Positions 52,239-61,817 of a stretch of 64,000 bases of DNA are shown one piece after another. Below the pieces are notes generated by a model, which was not told where the DNA came from, did not search any database, and saw nothing but the letters and a program-made list of their open reading frames with translations. The stretch covers positions 1 to 64,000 of the forward strand of contig JAWKTK010000019.1 in the NCBI GenBank assembly GCA_041399205.1, read 5' to 3'. The first letter of the stretch is position 1. Each line of letters begins with the position of its first letter. Made by a program: the position numbers and the translations under genes. The stretch comes from JAGQOZ01 sp041399205. GTDB taxonomy: Bacteria; Planctomycetota; Planctomycetia; Pirellulales; Pirellulaceae.

Positions 52239-53438
52239 ATGTCACGGCGGATCAGCTCCGTTTTGGTTACGAACTGCAAGCGGCGGAAACCGCACCGCGT
52301 GGAAGCGAATATTTCTGGCCAGAAAATGACCTTGCGAAACACGTTAGACGGCAAGGATATCAAAACGGTCAAGCCACCAGATGACCAAGCTCAGATCTTT
52401 GCGATCCAGCATTCGCTGTTGCGACATCCAATGTCTGTTGGTGAAACTCGATCTGTAACCGAATTCGTTCCCCTTGTGAATCGCTATTCAACCAAGACGC
52501 TGACGGCAACGGGCCAAGAAACGCTTGCTTCGGGCGATTCGGCAATCATCATTTCCGTCAAGGATTCCAAAAGCAGCGAATGGAACGTGGAAACCCTTTA
52601 TTGGATGCTGGCTGACGGGACAATTGCCAAGTACACCGAACCGCTAATGGGTCGCGAAACCGTGCTAGTCACTCGTGAAGAAGCCACTTCGCCCAACGCG
52701 TCGTTTGAAGTTGACTTGGCGTTAGATTCGTTGGTGTCGGTAGCGGGTGAACACGCAAAGCTTGATAGTGCAGAACGAGCGGTCTATCGCATTCAGTTGG
52801 ACACGTTCGAACCAGCTCAGATTTTTTCCCAAGATGACCAGCAAAAGTTAATTTCGTCGCAGGACCACGCCGCTATCTTGACCGTAAATCGCACAACGTC
52901 TTCTCCTGCTACTCCGTCTGATCAACCGACCGCAGAGGATTTAGTGTCCAGCCCGCTGATTCAATGTGATGGGACACATGTGGTGGCCTTGGCTGAGGCG
53001 GTGGCAGGAGGAACGCAGCGAGACACACTGGAAACAGCTCGGCTGTTGGAGAAATACATCTTCAAGTCATTGGAGAAATCAGAATTCACACAGGTCTTTG
53101 ATTCGGCCGAAACCGTGGCGGTCCAAAAGAAAGGCGACTGCAGCGAACATGCCGTGTTGCTGGCCGCAGCGTGTCGAGCGAGAAAGATTCCGGCGCGAAT
53201 TGTCATTGGTTTGATTTATTCGCCAGAACGACAAGGTTTTCTGTACCACATGTGGAACGAAGTGTGGGTCACGGACCGTTGGGTGGCCTTGGATGCAACA
53301 TTGGGGCGAGGTGGAATCGGCGCTGGGCACTTGCGATTCCGCGCCAGTAATTTGGCTTCCGAAACAGCTTACGGCCTGATTTCCCCCGTATTGAGGATCA
53401 TGGGGCGACTTCAGATTGAAGTAGATCAATCGGAATAG
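52239..53438 (+). CDS. Transglutaminase-like (papain-fold) protein, main fragment
   Basis: From about residue 20 the frame encodes a beta-rich N-domain (MTLRNTLDGKDIKTV; LRHPMSVGETRSVTEFVPLV) and a C-terminal transglutaminase core. The catalytic triad is visible: Cys301 in QKKGDCSEHAVLLAAACRAR, His336 in FLYHMWNEVWV, Asp351 in VALDATLG. Bacterial members act as proteases, peptide cyclases or cross-linkers. The first ~20 residues of the frame (MSRRISSVLVTNCKRRKPHR) are out of phase with the gene. The Ser/Thr kinase gene follows 152 bp later, so the enzyme may belong to one regulatory cluster. C-terminus ends with IMGRLQIEVDQSE. Confidence 0.82.
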   Translation: MSRRISSVLVTNCKRRKPHRVEANISGQKMTLRNTLDGKDIKTVKPPDDQAQIFAIQHSLLRHPMSVGETRSVTEFVPLVNRYSTKTLTATGQETLASGDSAIIISVKDSKSSEWNVETLYWMLADGTIAKYTEPLMGRETVLVTREEATSPNASFEVDLALDSLVSVAGEHAKLDSAERAVYRIQLDTFEPAQIFSQDDQQKLISSQDHAAILTVNRTTSSPATPSDQPTAEDLVSSPLIQCDGTHVVALAEAVAGGTQRDTLETARLLEKYIFKSLEKSEFTQVFDSAETVAVQKKGDCSEHAVLLAAACRARKIPARIVIGLIYSPERQGFLYHMWNEVWVTDRWVALDATLGRGGIGAGHLRFRASNLASETAYGLISPVLRIMGRLQIEVDQSE

Positions 53439-53589
53439 CGATTCCACCGAATGCCACCAAACCGTTGTTCGCTAGCACGATTTCACACACCGCTTGCTTT
53501 GCCGAGTCTGCTCGGATATCGTCCTCGTCTGCCCGAAATCCCTTGTTGGAACTAATAACCAGATTCGCTTCGATGGAAATTGATTGACT

Positions 53590-54891
53590 ATGCGACTGCG
53601 TGCTCGTCAACGCTTTGGAAAATACATAATCGAACGCCGAATTGCGGAAGGCGGGTTCGCTACCGTTTACCGAGCGCGAGATACGATCGAAGGCATTCGA
53701 GTGGCGTTGAAGATTCCGTTTTCTCATTTGCTGACATCAGACGCAATTGAATCGTTTCGCCAGGAAGTACGTTTAGCAGCGCAGCTGGAACATCCCAACA
53801 TTTTGTCGTTGAAGTACGCCGACTATATTGACGGTCAATTTGTAATTGTGACGTCGCTAGGACAGATGAGTCTGGAAGATCGTTTGCAAAAGAGATTGCC
53901 AGTGGAACTGGGCGTCGAATATTGCGAACAGATGCTGGCGGGCGTGGCACATGCACATCAACATAAGATCATTCATTGCGATATCAAACCTGATAATTTT
54001 CTATTGTTTCCGCAAGACGTGATTCGCTTGACAGATTTTGGGATTGCCCGAGTCGCACAGCGGACACTGCGAGGATCCGGCACGGGAACGGTTGGCTATG
54101 TTGCTCCGGAACAAGCCATGGGTAAGCCGTCGTTTCGGTCCGACGTCTTTTCATTGGGCGTCATATTCTATCGCCTCTTCAGCGGCCACCTTCCCGAATG
54201 GCCCTATGACTGGCCACCGTTAAAGTACGACCGCTTAGAAAAGCGACTGCATCCTGACTTTATCGACTTGATTCGCCGCGCGTTGGAACTGGATACTCGT
54301 AAACGCTTTGCTGATGCGTCCGACATGCTGGATCGATTTCAGAAAATCCGGTCTCCCAGCAAACCTTCTCGAAGCTCGTCAAGTGAAACCAAGACTCGGC
54401 GAACAACCAAACAAAAATGGCACGTGATACGCTGGAAAGAGTTTCAAAGCGAATTTGGTAAAGCTTTAGAGACAAAATTTCGCTGTTCGCATTGCGAAGG
54501 TCCGATTTCCGAAAGCATGTTCGCTTGCCCTTGGTGCGGAAAGAGCCGAGAATCACATAAACATGGAACGAAGTTTCCCATCGAATGCCCTCGGTGTCAT
54601 CGAGGCCTGAAGTCCGATTGGAAGTATTGTCCATGGTGTTATGGACCGGGATTTGAACCGCATAGCACTCGGCATTATGCGGATCGACGCTATTCGGCCA
54701 AATGTGACAATCCGAAATGCGGTTGGCGTCTGCTTATGCCGTTTATGCGTTACTGTCCGTGGTGCCATCGTCGTGTTCGTCGCAAATGGAAGATTGAAGG
54801 TTCCAAAGATAAGTGCTCGAAATGCGGATGGGGAGTGCTAAAATTGTTTTGGAACTACTGCCCTTGGTGTGGCAAACGAATGGAGAACTAA
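53590..54891 (+). CDS. Ser/Thr protein kinase with four C-terminal zinc ribbons
   Basis: A 433-residue cytoplasmic protein with no membrane segment. Residues 10-255 are a Hanks-type kinase: glycine loop IAEGGFATVYRA, Lys41 (VALKIPF), catalytic IIHCDIKPDNFLLF with Asp131 but Cys130 in place of the usual Arg of HRD, LTDFGIARVA (DFG 149-151), and YVAPEQAMG. A Ser/Arg-rich linker follows, then four zinc ribbons, each with two Cys pairs: C299/302-C313/316, C333/336-C347/350, C372/377-C389/392, C409/412-C424/427. The second pair always reads CPWC. The ribbons may bind nucleic acid or partner proteins. The loss of Arg suggests activation without activation-loop phosphorylation. The PP2C gene starts 1 nt later. 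ATG 53590. Confidence 0.92.
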   Translation: MRLRARQRFGKYIIERRIAEGGFATVYRARDTIEGIRVALKIPFSHLLTSDAIESFRQEVRLAAQLEHPNILSLKYADYIDGQFVIVTSLGQMSLEDRLQKRLPVELGVEYCEQMLAGVAHAHQHKIIHCDIKPDNFLLFPQDVIRLTDFGIARVAQRTLRGSGTGTVGYVAPEQAMGKPSFRSDVFSLGVIFYRLFSGHLPEWPYDWPPLKYDRLEKRLHPDFIDLIRRALELDTRKRFADASDMLDRFQKIRSPSKPSRSSSSETKTRRTTKQKWHVIRWKEFQSEFGKALETKFRCSHCEGPISESMFACPWCGKSRESHKHGTKFPIECPRCHRGLKSDWKYCPWCYGPGFEPHSTRHYADRRYSAKCDNPKCGWRLLMPFMRYCPWCHRRVRRKWKIEGSKDKCSKCGWGVLKLFWNYCPWCGKRMEN

Positions 54892-54892
54892 C

Positions 54893-55708
54893 ATGTTAAC
54901 AGCCGAGCAAGAAGTGACGATCGTTCGTTTTCACGATGCGCACCACGACACGCCTCGGTTACATCCATTGGCCCAGGGGACGGCGAGTGTGTTTTCCAGA
55001 CGCAGCCCATCAAAGGAAAGCTGCAATGAAGACGCGGCCGCATTGGTGCATGTTGATTCACAAACGGGTTTGATCTTGGTTGCCGACGGATGTGGCGGCA
55101 TGGCCAACGGCGAAGTTGCATCTCGGTTGGCAGTCAACGCGATAACAAAAACCACAGAAGCATTTACGTGCACCGAATTGGACGGCGGCTACCATGCGAA
55201 TCCTTCGCTTCGCGTAGCCATCTTAGACGGAATTGAAGGAGCGAATCGAGAAATTCGGCAGCTCGGTACCGGCGCTGCCACGACGCTGGCCGTAGTGGAA
55301 ATCATCGGTGATCAGATTCGAACCGTGCATGTTGGCGATTCGCAAATTCTACAAGTTAGCAATCGCGGCACCGTAAAGTTTCAGACCAAAGCGCATTCGC
55401 CGGTCGGCTATGCGGTTGAAGCTGGCGTGATGACTGAAGAAGACGCCATTCACCATGAAGACCGCCACTTGGTTTCCAATGTACTGGGCGGCGTCGACAT
55501 GCATATCGACATCGGATCGATGCGTCCGTTTTCGGCTCGTGACACATTGCTGGTCGCCACAGACGGATTATTCGACAATCTGCATGTGGATGAAATTGTA
55601 GAAATCATTCGCAAGGGGCCGCTGGACGCAGCCGCGCGGAAGCAGTGCGACAGATTTGGCAATGCGACGCATGGTGGAAACCGATGCAAATTCGCCCAGC
55701 AAACCTGA
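54893..55708 (+). CDS. PP2C-family Ser/Thr phosphatase
   Basis: It begins one base after the kinase stop, so the two are coupled. PP2C motifs: SCNEDAAALV (metal Asp), GLILVADGCGGMANGEVASR, GAATTLAVVEI, IRTVHVGDSQILQVS, HLVSNVLGGVD and DTLLVATDGLFDNLHVDEIV. It would reverse the kinase's phosphorylation. The frame leaves the family pattern at about 55650: one base shifted the sequence reads RRMVETDANSPSKPDDLT, the classic end, and a further shift yields VLYRKQK-stop at 55744. So the true gene probably ends near 55744; the given end is the uninterrupted frame. About 280 residues. Confidence 0.88.
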   Translation: MLTAEQEVTIVRFHDAHHDTPRLHPLAQGTASVFSRRSPSKESCNEDAAALVHVDSQTGLILVADGCGGMANGEVASRLAVNAITKTTEAFTCTELDGGYHANPSLRVAILDGIEGANREIRQLGTGAATTLAVVEIIGDQIRTVHVGDSQILQVSNRGTVKFQTKAHSPVGYAVEAGVMTEEDAIHHEDRHLVSNVLGGVDMHIDIGSMRPFSARDTLLVATDGLFDNLHVDEIVEIIRKGPLDAAARKQCDRFGNATHGGNRCKFAQQT

Positions 55709-55963
55709 TGACCTGACGTTGTGCTCTATCGCAAGCAAAAATAGCATTCGCTCAATTGGACCTCCGAACCAAGAATCGGCGCAAAACGTGCTGAATTGCA
55801 CACATCGGTTCGTTCAAGTATCTACCGTCCGAATTACGTCATTTTTGTGTTTCCATTCGACACGTTCGCAACATTTTGGCTTGTATCAAAATGTTTCTGG
55901 ACAAGTCGTTGGAATATACAGTTACAGTGGGTAGACTAGAGTTGCCACTTTTGAGTAACCGCT

Positions 55964-57549
55964 ATGAGAATCACTGCTGACGCAATCCTTGCTGTTTGGG
56001 ACGTCTACCTACGTCTTGCGGTCGTTCGATTCGGAATCGAAGCGACGCGTCATCGTATGGTGCGTTCTTTTATTCTGCTTCTTGTTGCGTAGCGCAGTGA
56101 AGATTCACCGTTCAGCTTCATTTTGGATCTGAGCTACCATATCAAAGAGTTTGCGGTCCACTGGCTGTTTACTCGATCTGGAAGTCGTTTCTATTCGGCT
56201 TGCCTGCGTTGATTTCAGGCTGCTTCTGGTTTATGTTTCGTGGATCATTCCCCACCAAAATCAACTGGCCTTGATTTATCATTATCGACGCAATTCGCAT
56301 AGCGAGATTGCAGCGAGACTACGACACGTTGGCGGTGTGCAGAAAGAGTTAACTGCTCGGTTCCATCACAGAAGGCGACGCGTACAACACGGCGTTAGCG
56401 GCGGCAGATCAAGATGTGGCGATGGCCTACGATCGCATGAAGCGAATTTCACCACAAACCATTCCGGGATACCCGTTGGGACATCTTTGGATAAGCACGA
56501 TGAGTGTTTCCAACATGTTGCCGTTTGCTCACCACGAATCGCTGAACGTGGCGCAAACGCACATTCGACGCTTGGAAGAGCTAGATTGCCGAATCCGATA
56601 GCCTCCATTTTTCTCCAAGGGACTGCTTTCAGCCAAAGCGGGTGATACCGAAGCAGCGGCCAAATACTTCCAGAAATCAAACAACAAGATCCGGCGGTCT
56701 TAGTCGAATTAGCGAAGTTGGAAGCCGCCGTTGGCAAGACCGACGCATCCCAGTCGTTGGCAGATACCGCCGTTAACCTATTTGAAACTTCGCTGCAGGA
56801 TTCGACCGAAATTGATCTGCCGAATTTTTCTATTGGTTTCGTCCGCACACTTGCCAAACGAGCGAATTCGGTTACGCTTCCTTGATGAGCAAGCAACTTG
56901 TGCCGGAAGCGCCCGTACCTCTGCATCCTGGAAGACACCTTTGTTCGCATGTACGACGAAACGGACCGCACCGACGTCACCATAGAAAATCGTTTTCTCC
57001 TCCTAGAAAAGGCGGCATCGGCTTCTTCCCCGATTCAGACCCACCTGTTGGAACGCATGATCATGTTGGCCGCTGAAGATGAGTTCAGCTGAATCCAAAT
57101 CTCTGCAATTCATTGAACGGATCGATTTCCGCAATGAAATTCGCTACCCCATTCTACACGCACTAAGCCACACTTATTTTTGATCGCCGCAACTATGATG
57201 TTTCCATTCGCTACTTTGAACAGTTGTTACAAATAACACCAGAAAATCATGAAGCGTTAAACGATTTGGCTTGGTTGTTGCTCGCCAAGAAACCAGATCG
57301 ACTCGGTGAAGCACTTGATTTGGCTGACCGCATACGTGCGGCTGGCTCCGCAAACTACCACTATCGACATGCCGAGCTTTCATTTTGTATGCTCAAGAAG
57401 ACTGGCAGACAGCGGTGGACGAATTAGAAGACGTGCTAACAAGGATGCCGGATGATGTTCGCATCCATCGGCGGTTGGCGTTAGCATACAAACAGCTTGG
57501 CAATGACGAAAAGCACGAATGGCATTTCAACCTAAGTGCCCCCGACTAA
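55964..57549 (+). pseudogene. Membrane-anchored TPR protein, heavily frame-broken
   Basis: The 2-kb stretch after the phosphatase has no long frame but strong TPR-like pieces in order: a membrane segment (WKSFLFGLPALISGCFWFMF, near 56180-56240), ITEGDAYNTALAAADQDVAM, AQTHIRRLEELDCR, AKAGDTEAAAKYFQKS, VRYFEQLLQ-like SIRYFEQLLQITPENHEALN, DLAWLLLAKKPDRLGEALDL, DWQTAVDELEDVLTRMPDDV and IHRRLALAYKQLGNDEKHEW, ending at TAA 57549. At least eight one-base shifts are needed to join them. The start at ATG 55964 is a guess. A TPR scaffold after a kinase/phosphatase pair would suit substrate recruitment. Gap 55745-55963 shows nothing. Confidence 0.5.
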
Positions 57550-57784
57550 CCCCACCGAAATTCCCATCTCACCTGGCACTCGATCAACCACCAATCAAGA
57601 GACATTCACAAAAGGCGCTGGAAGGCACAGGACCATGAAAAAGATCATGCAACGGTCATTGTCGTTTGATTCTTTGAAGCTCGCAAGATGCTGTCTGTTG
57701 ACGGGAGTATCAGCCCGATTTTGGTGACGTTCTAAGCTGATCGCTGGCAGCCAGCGGACGCGAATATTCGGCCGGTGGGCTGAA

Positions 57785-59599
57785 TTGCGGTCAGGCGATA
57801 ACGATCCGCCTGAGCCGATTCTACCTGACATGTTTCCATGGGCCGACGAAACGCGAGGTTTCATCTATGACTATGTGGTTCAAGGGAATCTCTTGCGGTT
57901 TACAACCGCGTTTGCCAACCAGGGCGAAGGAGATTTGGAGCTGATTGGCGGCGAGGTGATCTCCAGCGATCGACGCAAGGTGACGCAACGAGTCCACTTC
58001 ACGGACGGTTCCTACCAAGATCTGGATGCGGGCGAATTTACATACCACCCCGGCCATGCTCATATCCATTTTGACGGCTACGCAATTTACAAACTTCGCG
58101 AAAAAACAGCGGACGGCCAAGTCGGTGAAGTCGTCGCGACCGGAGGAAAGATCAGCTTTTGCATGGTGGATGTGATTCGATTCGATCCGGAAGCGGGTGG
58201 TTCGAAATTTGGCCAATGCGAATCTGACTACCAGGGTGTCACGGCGGGCTGGTCTGACGTTTATGATCGTTCGTTGCCGGATCAATGGATCAACATTAGT
58301 GGCCTGGATGATGGTGACTACTTTCTGGAAATCATTTCCGACCCAGAAAACCAAATCCTGGAATCGGATGAGACCAATAATGTGGCCATTGTCCCCGTCA
58401 CTATCCAAGGCGGTCCTGGCCAATCGTCGGATCGATTTGAAGTGAACAACAGCTTCAGTACGGCCTATGACTTAGGAACGGTCAGCTATCGTCGCGAAGA
58501 CGGTCTTTCCATCCATAACAATTTGGACGTCGACTACTTCAAATTTACTGCGGTCGAATCTGGCCTGATGGACGTTCGACTGTACTTTACTCACGAACTA
58601 GGAAACCTGGATTTCCAGATCTTCGACGCCTCGCGAAAACTGCTTCGTAGCGCCGTGACACAATCTCCCACGGAAGCAGTCCAATTCGAAGTCACCGCAG
58701 AACATTCCTATTTCATCCAGATCTTTAGTTCGTCCAGCGACACCAATGGATACAGCGTGGAAGTTGACGGGCCTGGAAACGTCACCACGGTGGTCGTCTC
58801 AAGTCAAGACACACCGGCCGATATCCCGGACAGCAGTTCGCAAGGTGAGCCGGGCGAATTCCTGGAAACAGTGGTGGAATGCCCAGACCTAATCCTTTCC
58901 GATCTGAACCTGCTGCTGGATGACTTGCAGCATCCGTTTGCATCGGACCTACACATTGAACTAACTTCACCCGCCGGGACGACCGTGACCATACTGACGT
59001 CAGCTTGGGAAGCGGGCGGAGCATTCCTAGACGGACAAGGTGGATTTCGCAATACCATCTTGGACGATCAAAGTTCCGTCAACGTCTATTCCGCCGAACT
59101 CCCGTTGTCCGGCGTTTACAACATCACCGGAACCAACGAGATTGAACATCCGCTGTCGGTCTTCAACGGCGAAAGTGCTCGCGGCCTCTGGACGTTGCGG
59201 ATTTCCGATTGGTTTGAACAAGACGCAGGTGTGCTGAACGCGTGGAGCTTGATGTTTACGGGCGAACAGATTGACCTCGGTGACGCTTACGAAATCAACG
59301 AAGATTTTCCTCACGCGGTTGACTTGCGTTCGCTGGGGTTTGTCGAATTGAACGAGCTTTCGATTCATTCGGGACTGGATCAAGATTTCTTTCGCTTCAA
59401 TTCCAATTCAGACCACCTGCGACGGTTGCCGTTGAATTCCCCATTTCCGCCGGCAATCTGGACGTCACCATTTATGATTCAATTTGGAGATTGTCGCCTC
59501 CGGAACGTCGGTCGAGGACAACGAACGTCTCCAATGGATAGCCAAAAAGGACGAACTGTACTACGTAGAAGTCTTTGGAGTAGACCGAGCGATCAATGA
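57785..59599 (+). CDS. Secreted lysyl oxidase-like protein with PPC and P-domain modules, main fragment
   Basis: The gene starts near ATG 57635, where RSLSFDSL and, after a shift, MLSVDGSIS form the surface leader. In this frame residues 35-200 are a lysyl oxidase domain: LRFTTAFANQGEGDLELIGG, the copper motif His91-x-His93-x-His95 (GHAHIHFDGYAIYKL), Lys122 in GGKISFC and Tyr160 in GWSDVYDR, the two residues which form the lysyl tyrosylquinone cofactor in animal enzymes, then QWINISGLDDGDYFLEI. Next come a PPC domain (DRFEVNNSFSTAYDLGTVSY), a proprotein-convertase P-domain (DLHIELTSPAGTTVTILTSA) and a second PPC. Probable role: oxidative cross-linking of amines at the cell surface. Breaks at about 57700 and 59416; residues after ~545 are out of phase. 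Confidence 0.82.
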   Translation: MRSGDNDPPEPILPDMFPWADETRGFIYDYVVQGNLLRFTTAFANQGEGDLELIGGEVISSDRRKVTQRVHFTDGSYQDLDAGEFTYHPGHAHIHFDGYAIYKLREKTADGQVGEVVATGGKISFCMVDVIRFDPEAGGSKFGQCESDYQGVTAGWSDVYDRSLPDQWINISGLDDGDYFLEIISDPENQILESDETNNVAIVPVTIQGGPGQSSDRFEVNNSFSTAYDLGTVSYRREDGLSIHNNLDVDYFKFTAVESGLMDVRLYFTHELGNLDFQIFDASRKLLRSAVTQSPTEAVQFEVTAEHSYFIQIFSSSSDTNGYSVEVDGPGNVTTVVVSSQDTPADIPDSSSQGEPGEFLETVVECPDLILSDLNLLLDDLQHPFASDLHIELTSPAGTTVTILTSAWEAGGAFLDGQGGFRNTILDDQSSVNVYSAELPLSGVYNITGTNEIEHPLSVFNGESARGLWTLRISDWFEQDAGVLNAWSLMFTGEQIDLGDAYEINEDFPHAVDLRSLGFVELNELSIHSGLDQDFFRFNSNSDHLRRLPLNSPFPPAIWTSPFMIQFGDCRLRNVGRGQRTSPMDSQKGRTVLRRSLWSRPSDQ

Positions 59600-60170
59600 T
59601 TATTCGTTGATGATTGACCTGCCGAAATCAGGCGACTTCAATCAAGATGGCCAAGTAGAATTCGCCGATATCGCACGCTCTGTTCGGCCATTCGCAACAA
59701 TTGGCTTTGTCGAAAGGAATTTGATCTCAATCACGATTCGCTTGTCGACCGCGGTGACATGGACCACTTGAGCACACCAAATCCCGCAAACGTCCTACGG
59801 CGACGCCAACCAGACGGCGTCTTCAACTCGACCGATCTGACCGCCATCTTCCGGCCGACCAATATGAAGACGGTGTTCCGAATAATTCCACCTGGGCGGG
59901 CGGAGACTGGAACTGCGACGGCGAATTCGACTCTTCCGATCTTGTCCTGGCACTACAGGACGGCCGTTACCGAAGCTGCCACTGCCGCCCAGCTTGCGTT
60001 CGCTGCACCAGCCCCAGTAACTTCCACCAGCGAACGCAATCAACTTGCCGGTGCATTGCTCGCGACAAGCGTATCCACCTCAGATCGGAATTGGTATCGA
60101 CGACACTCAATCACTTACTCCGTCGACGGCTTCAACAACGACCGCGACCGGTCGGCAATCCCATTGAATA
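59484..60170 (+). pseudogene. PPC end and dockerin-like C-terminus of the lysyl oxidase-like protein
   Basis: Frame 59484-59771 resumes the second PPC domain (VEDNERLQWIAKKDELYYVE) and enters a dockerin repeat (GDFNQDGQVEFADI). One base shifted, the second half-repeat reads DMDHL and then YGDANQ-type DGVFNSTDLTAIF, and a third piece has WAGGDWNCDGEFDSSDLVLA. The end is obscure, perhaps near 60170. At least four shifts occur in 500 bp. It belongs to the same gene as 57785-59599, for a total of about 830 residues. The stretch 60171-60395 has no clear gene. Confidence 0.55.
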
Positions 60171-60395
60171 AAATCGTCCTGTACAAACACAGCCAGTCCC
60201 TGCCGACCTCCCGAAACTCGCCGCGCAGCAACTCGAAACACAGCTCAAATCGACGACTATTTTGCAACAATGGGTCAGAATCCGCTGGCACGCCCAATAC
60301 TGTAGATTCGAAAAACCTGACGTGTCAGCTGGTGGTGGGAAGTGGACGGACTTCCAGCAGGCAGACAGGTGCCATGGCAGGTTGTGAACAGTTCG

Positions 60396-60659
60396 CTATT
60401 CCGCAAGCGAATCGGTTACTTCCGGCGTCACGTCCAAAACGCGGACGGCTTGGACTTGAGCGTCGCCGTTCGGCGAAACCATTCCTAGAACGACGACGTG
60501 CTGGCCGAGTCGCAGAACACTTTTACCTGCAGCACGGCACTGAAAAATGGTGTTACGTGCCGCCAGTTTGACGGAGATCAACTTCCGATGCCCGACTCGG
60601 CCATAACTTGTCCAGCCAAGGCAAGGCCGTCCGTGTCGCGTTTCGAGTATGACAACCAC
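60396..60659 (-). CDS. C-terminal fragment of the zinc-ribbon membrane protein
   Basis: This frame contains ISVKLAARNTIFQCRAAGKS and VLRLGQHVVVLGMVSPNGDA, then QAVRVLDVTPEVTDSLAE-stop, an OB-like beta pattern. It joins the gene at 60699-61817 through a third frame that reads LEESLRQLDIFLRTAARDQN and WLSYSKRDTDGLALAGQV between about 60580 and 60745. The first 25 residues of this fragment are out of phase. Together these give an approximately 470-residue protein. Confidence 0.5.
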   Translation of the reverse strand: MVVILETRHGRPCLGWTSYGRVGHRKLISVKLAARNTIFQCRAAGKSVLRLGQHVVVLGMVSPNGDAQVQAVRVLDVTPEVTDSLAE

Positions 60660-60698
60660 CCTGCCCCGCCAACGCCCAAGAGGTTCATCGTGTTTTGA

Positions 60699-61817
60699 TC
60701 ACGAGCGGCGGTTCGCAGGAAAATATCGAGCTGCCGTAGCGATTCTTCCAGTCTGCAGCTCGGACGCAGCGTTCGCTTCGTAACTCTCGACGATCTTAGC
60801 CAACTTGCAGAACGCGGAATAGCATTTTTGCCGTCGAGTCCGCAATGTGCCAGTGTCGACCGACGTATCTTTCGATCGCAACCAAGCGTTTTGCAACTCT
60901 TGCAACTGATGATTCAACGGGGCCGTATCTATCGGTATTTGCGGCGTATCTTCGTCTTCGTCCGCAGCGTTCGTCGCGTGATTGCCTTCCTCCATCACCA
61001 TGTCATTCAAATTGGATTCGCTCAGAACGTCGTCAGGCGTCGTCGCGTTCAGTCCGACATTTCCTAGTCCACCTTGCGACGTATTGGGCCGCGGCGTTGT
61101 ATCGGCAACGTTCGGCGAGTGGTTCGATTCATTCGTCGCGAACGTGCCCGAAGTCGCGGCAGACGATCGCAATTCGGTTGGCACCAAGAACGCCAGCGAA
61201 GCCGGCAATTGAGGCGCAAGATCAAACGGATCACGTCGCCATTTTCCGGGAAGCCACCACAAAATCATCTGAGCGATCAGCAAACCAGCCACGCCCCCCA
61301 GTACGACTTTCACCGCTTCCAGAATTGGGTTCCGACCCTTGCGACTTCGCCGAGCCTTCCCAGTGCCGCCGTCGCCGACGGTGCTGACTTGCACTGCCGG
61401 TGTCAACGGGTGCGTCTTCACCGTAGTCGCTTCGGTGGCCGGCGATTCCTTCTCGGACGATTCGACCGTATTCGCATCGACCTGTGCAGACGCTTCCGCC
61501 ACGCCCGTTGATTCGTGATCATCGGTCAGCGGTGACAATTCAAATTCGCTCGCATCACTTGCCGCGAACGTGTCTGACAAACCTGCCAGTTCGCTCGTTG
61601 CGCTTGACGCATCCAACAAAGCCTGCGCGTCGTCCTCCATCTTGGGCGAAGTCACCGCCACGACCACCGCCTCCACGCGCACTTGGCCCAGTGCGAAAGC
61701 ACATCCACAGTTAGCGCAGTTCAATCGTTCCGAATCCGGGTTCGGAATCAACAACAACTGATCGCATCCTGGACAGCGGCAAGCTTGCACGGAATTCCAC
61801 TCCGGAAAAATCCTCAA
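60699..61817 (-). CDS. Zinc-ribbon protein with one transmembrane helix, main fragment
   Basis: A 372-residue frame from ATG 61817. The N-terminus holds a zinc ribbon of two Cys pairs: CRCPGCDQLL (C-x2-C) and LNCANCGCAF, as in MJ0042-type fingers. A long acidic Ser/Ala/Glu linker (residues 65-150), a basic patch (KARRSRKGRNP), one transmembrane helix (VVLGGVAGLLIAQMILWWLP) and an exported Asn/Asp/Thr-rich region follow. An amphipathic region (NHQLQELQNAWLRSKDTSVD) begins the folded C-terminal part. After about residue 357 (ELQTGRIATAARYFPANRRS) the frame is out of phase and the gene continues to 60396. This layout is common in planctomycetes; function unknown. Confidence 0.72.
   Translation of the reverse strand: MRIFPEWNSVQACRCPGCDQLLLIPNPDSERLNCANCGCAFALGQVRVEAVVVAVTSPKMEDDAQALLDASSATSELAGLSDTFAASDASEFELSPLTDDHESTGVAEASAQVDANTVESSEKESPATEATTVKTHPLTPAVQVSTVGDGGTGKARRSRKGRNPILEAVKVVLGGVAGLLIAQMILWWLPGKWRRDPFDLAPQLPASLAFLVPTELRSSAATSGTFATNESNHSPNVADTTPRPNTSQGGLGNVGLNATTPDDVLSESNLNDMVMEEGNHATNAADEDEDTPQIPIDTAPLNHQLQELQNAWLRSKDTSVDTGTLRTRRQKCYSAFCKLAKIVESYEANAASELQTGRIATAARYFPANRRS

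Noticed and set aside
59759..60571. 270-codon plus-strand protein
   Set aside because: Only its beginning matches the dockerin tail; the rest is Arg/Ser-rich and overlaps the minus-strand C-terminal fragment at 60396-60659.
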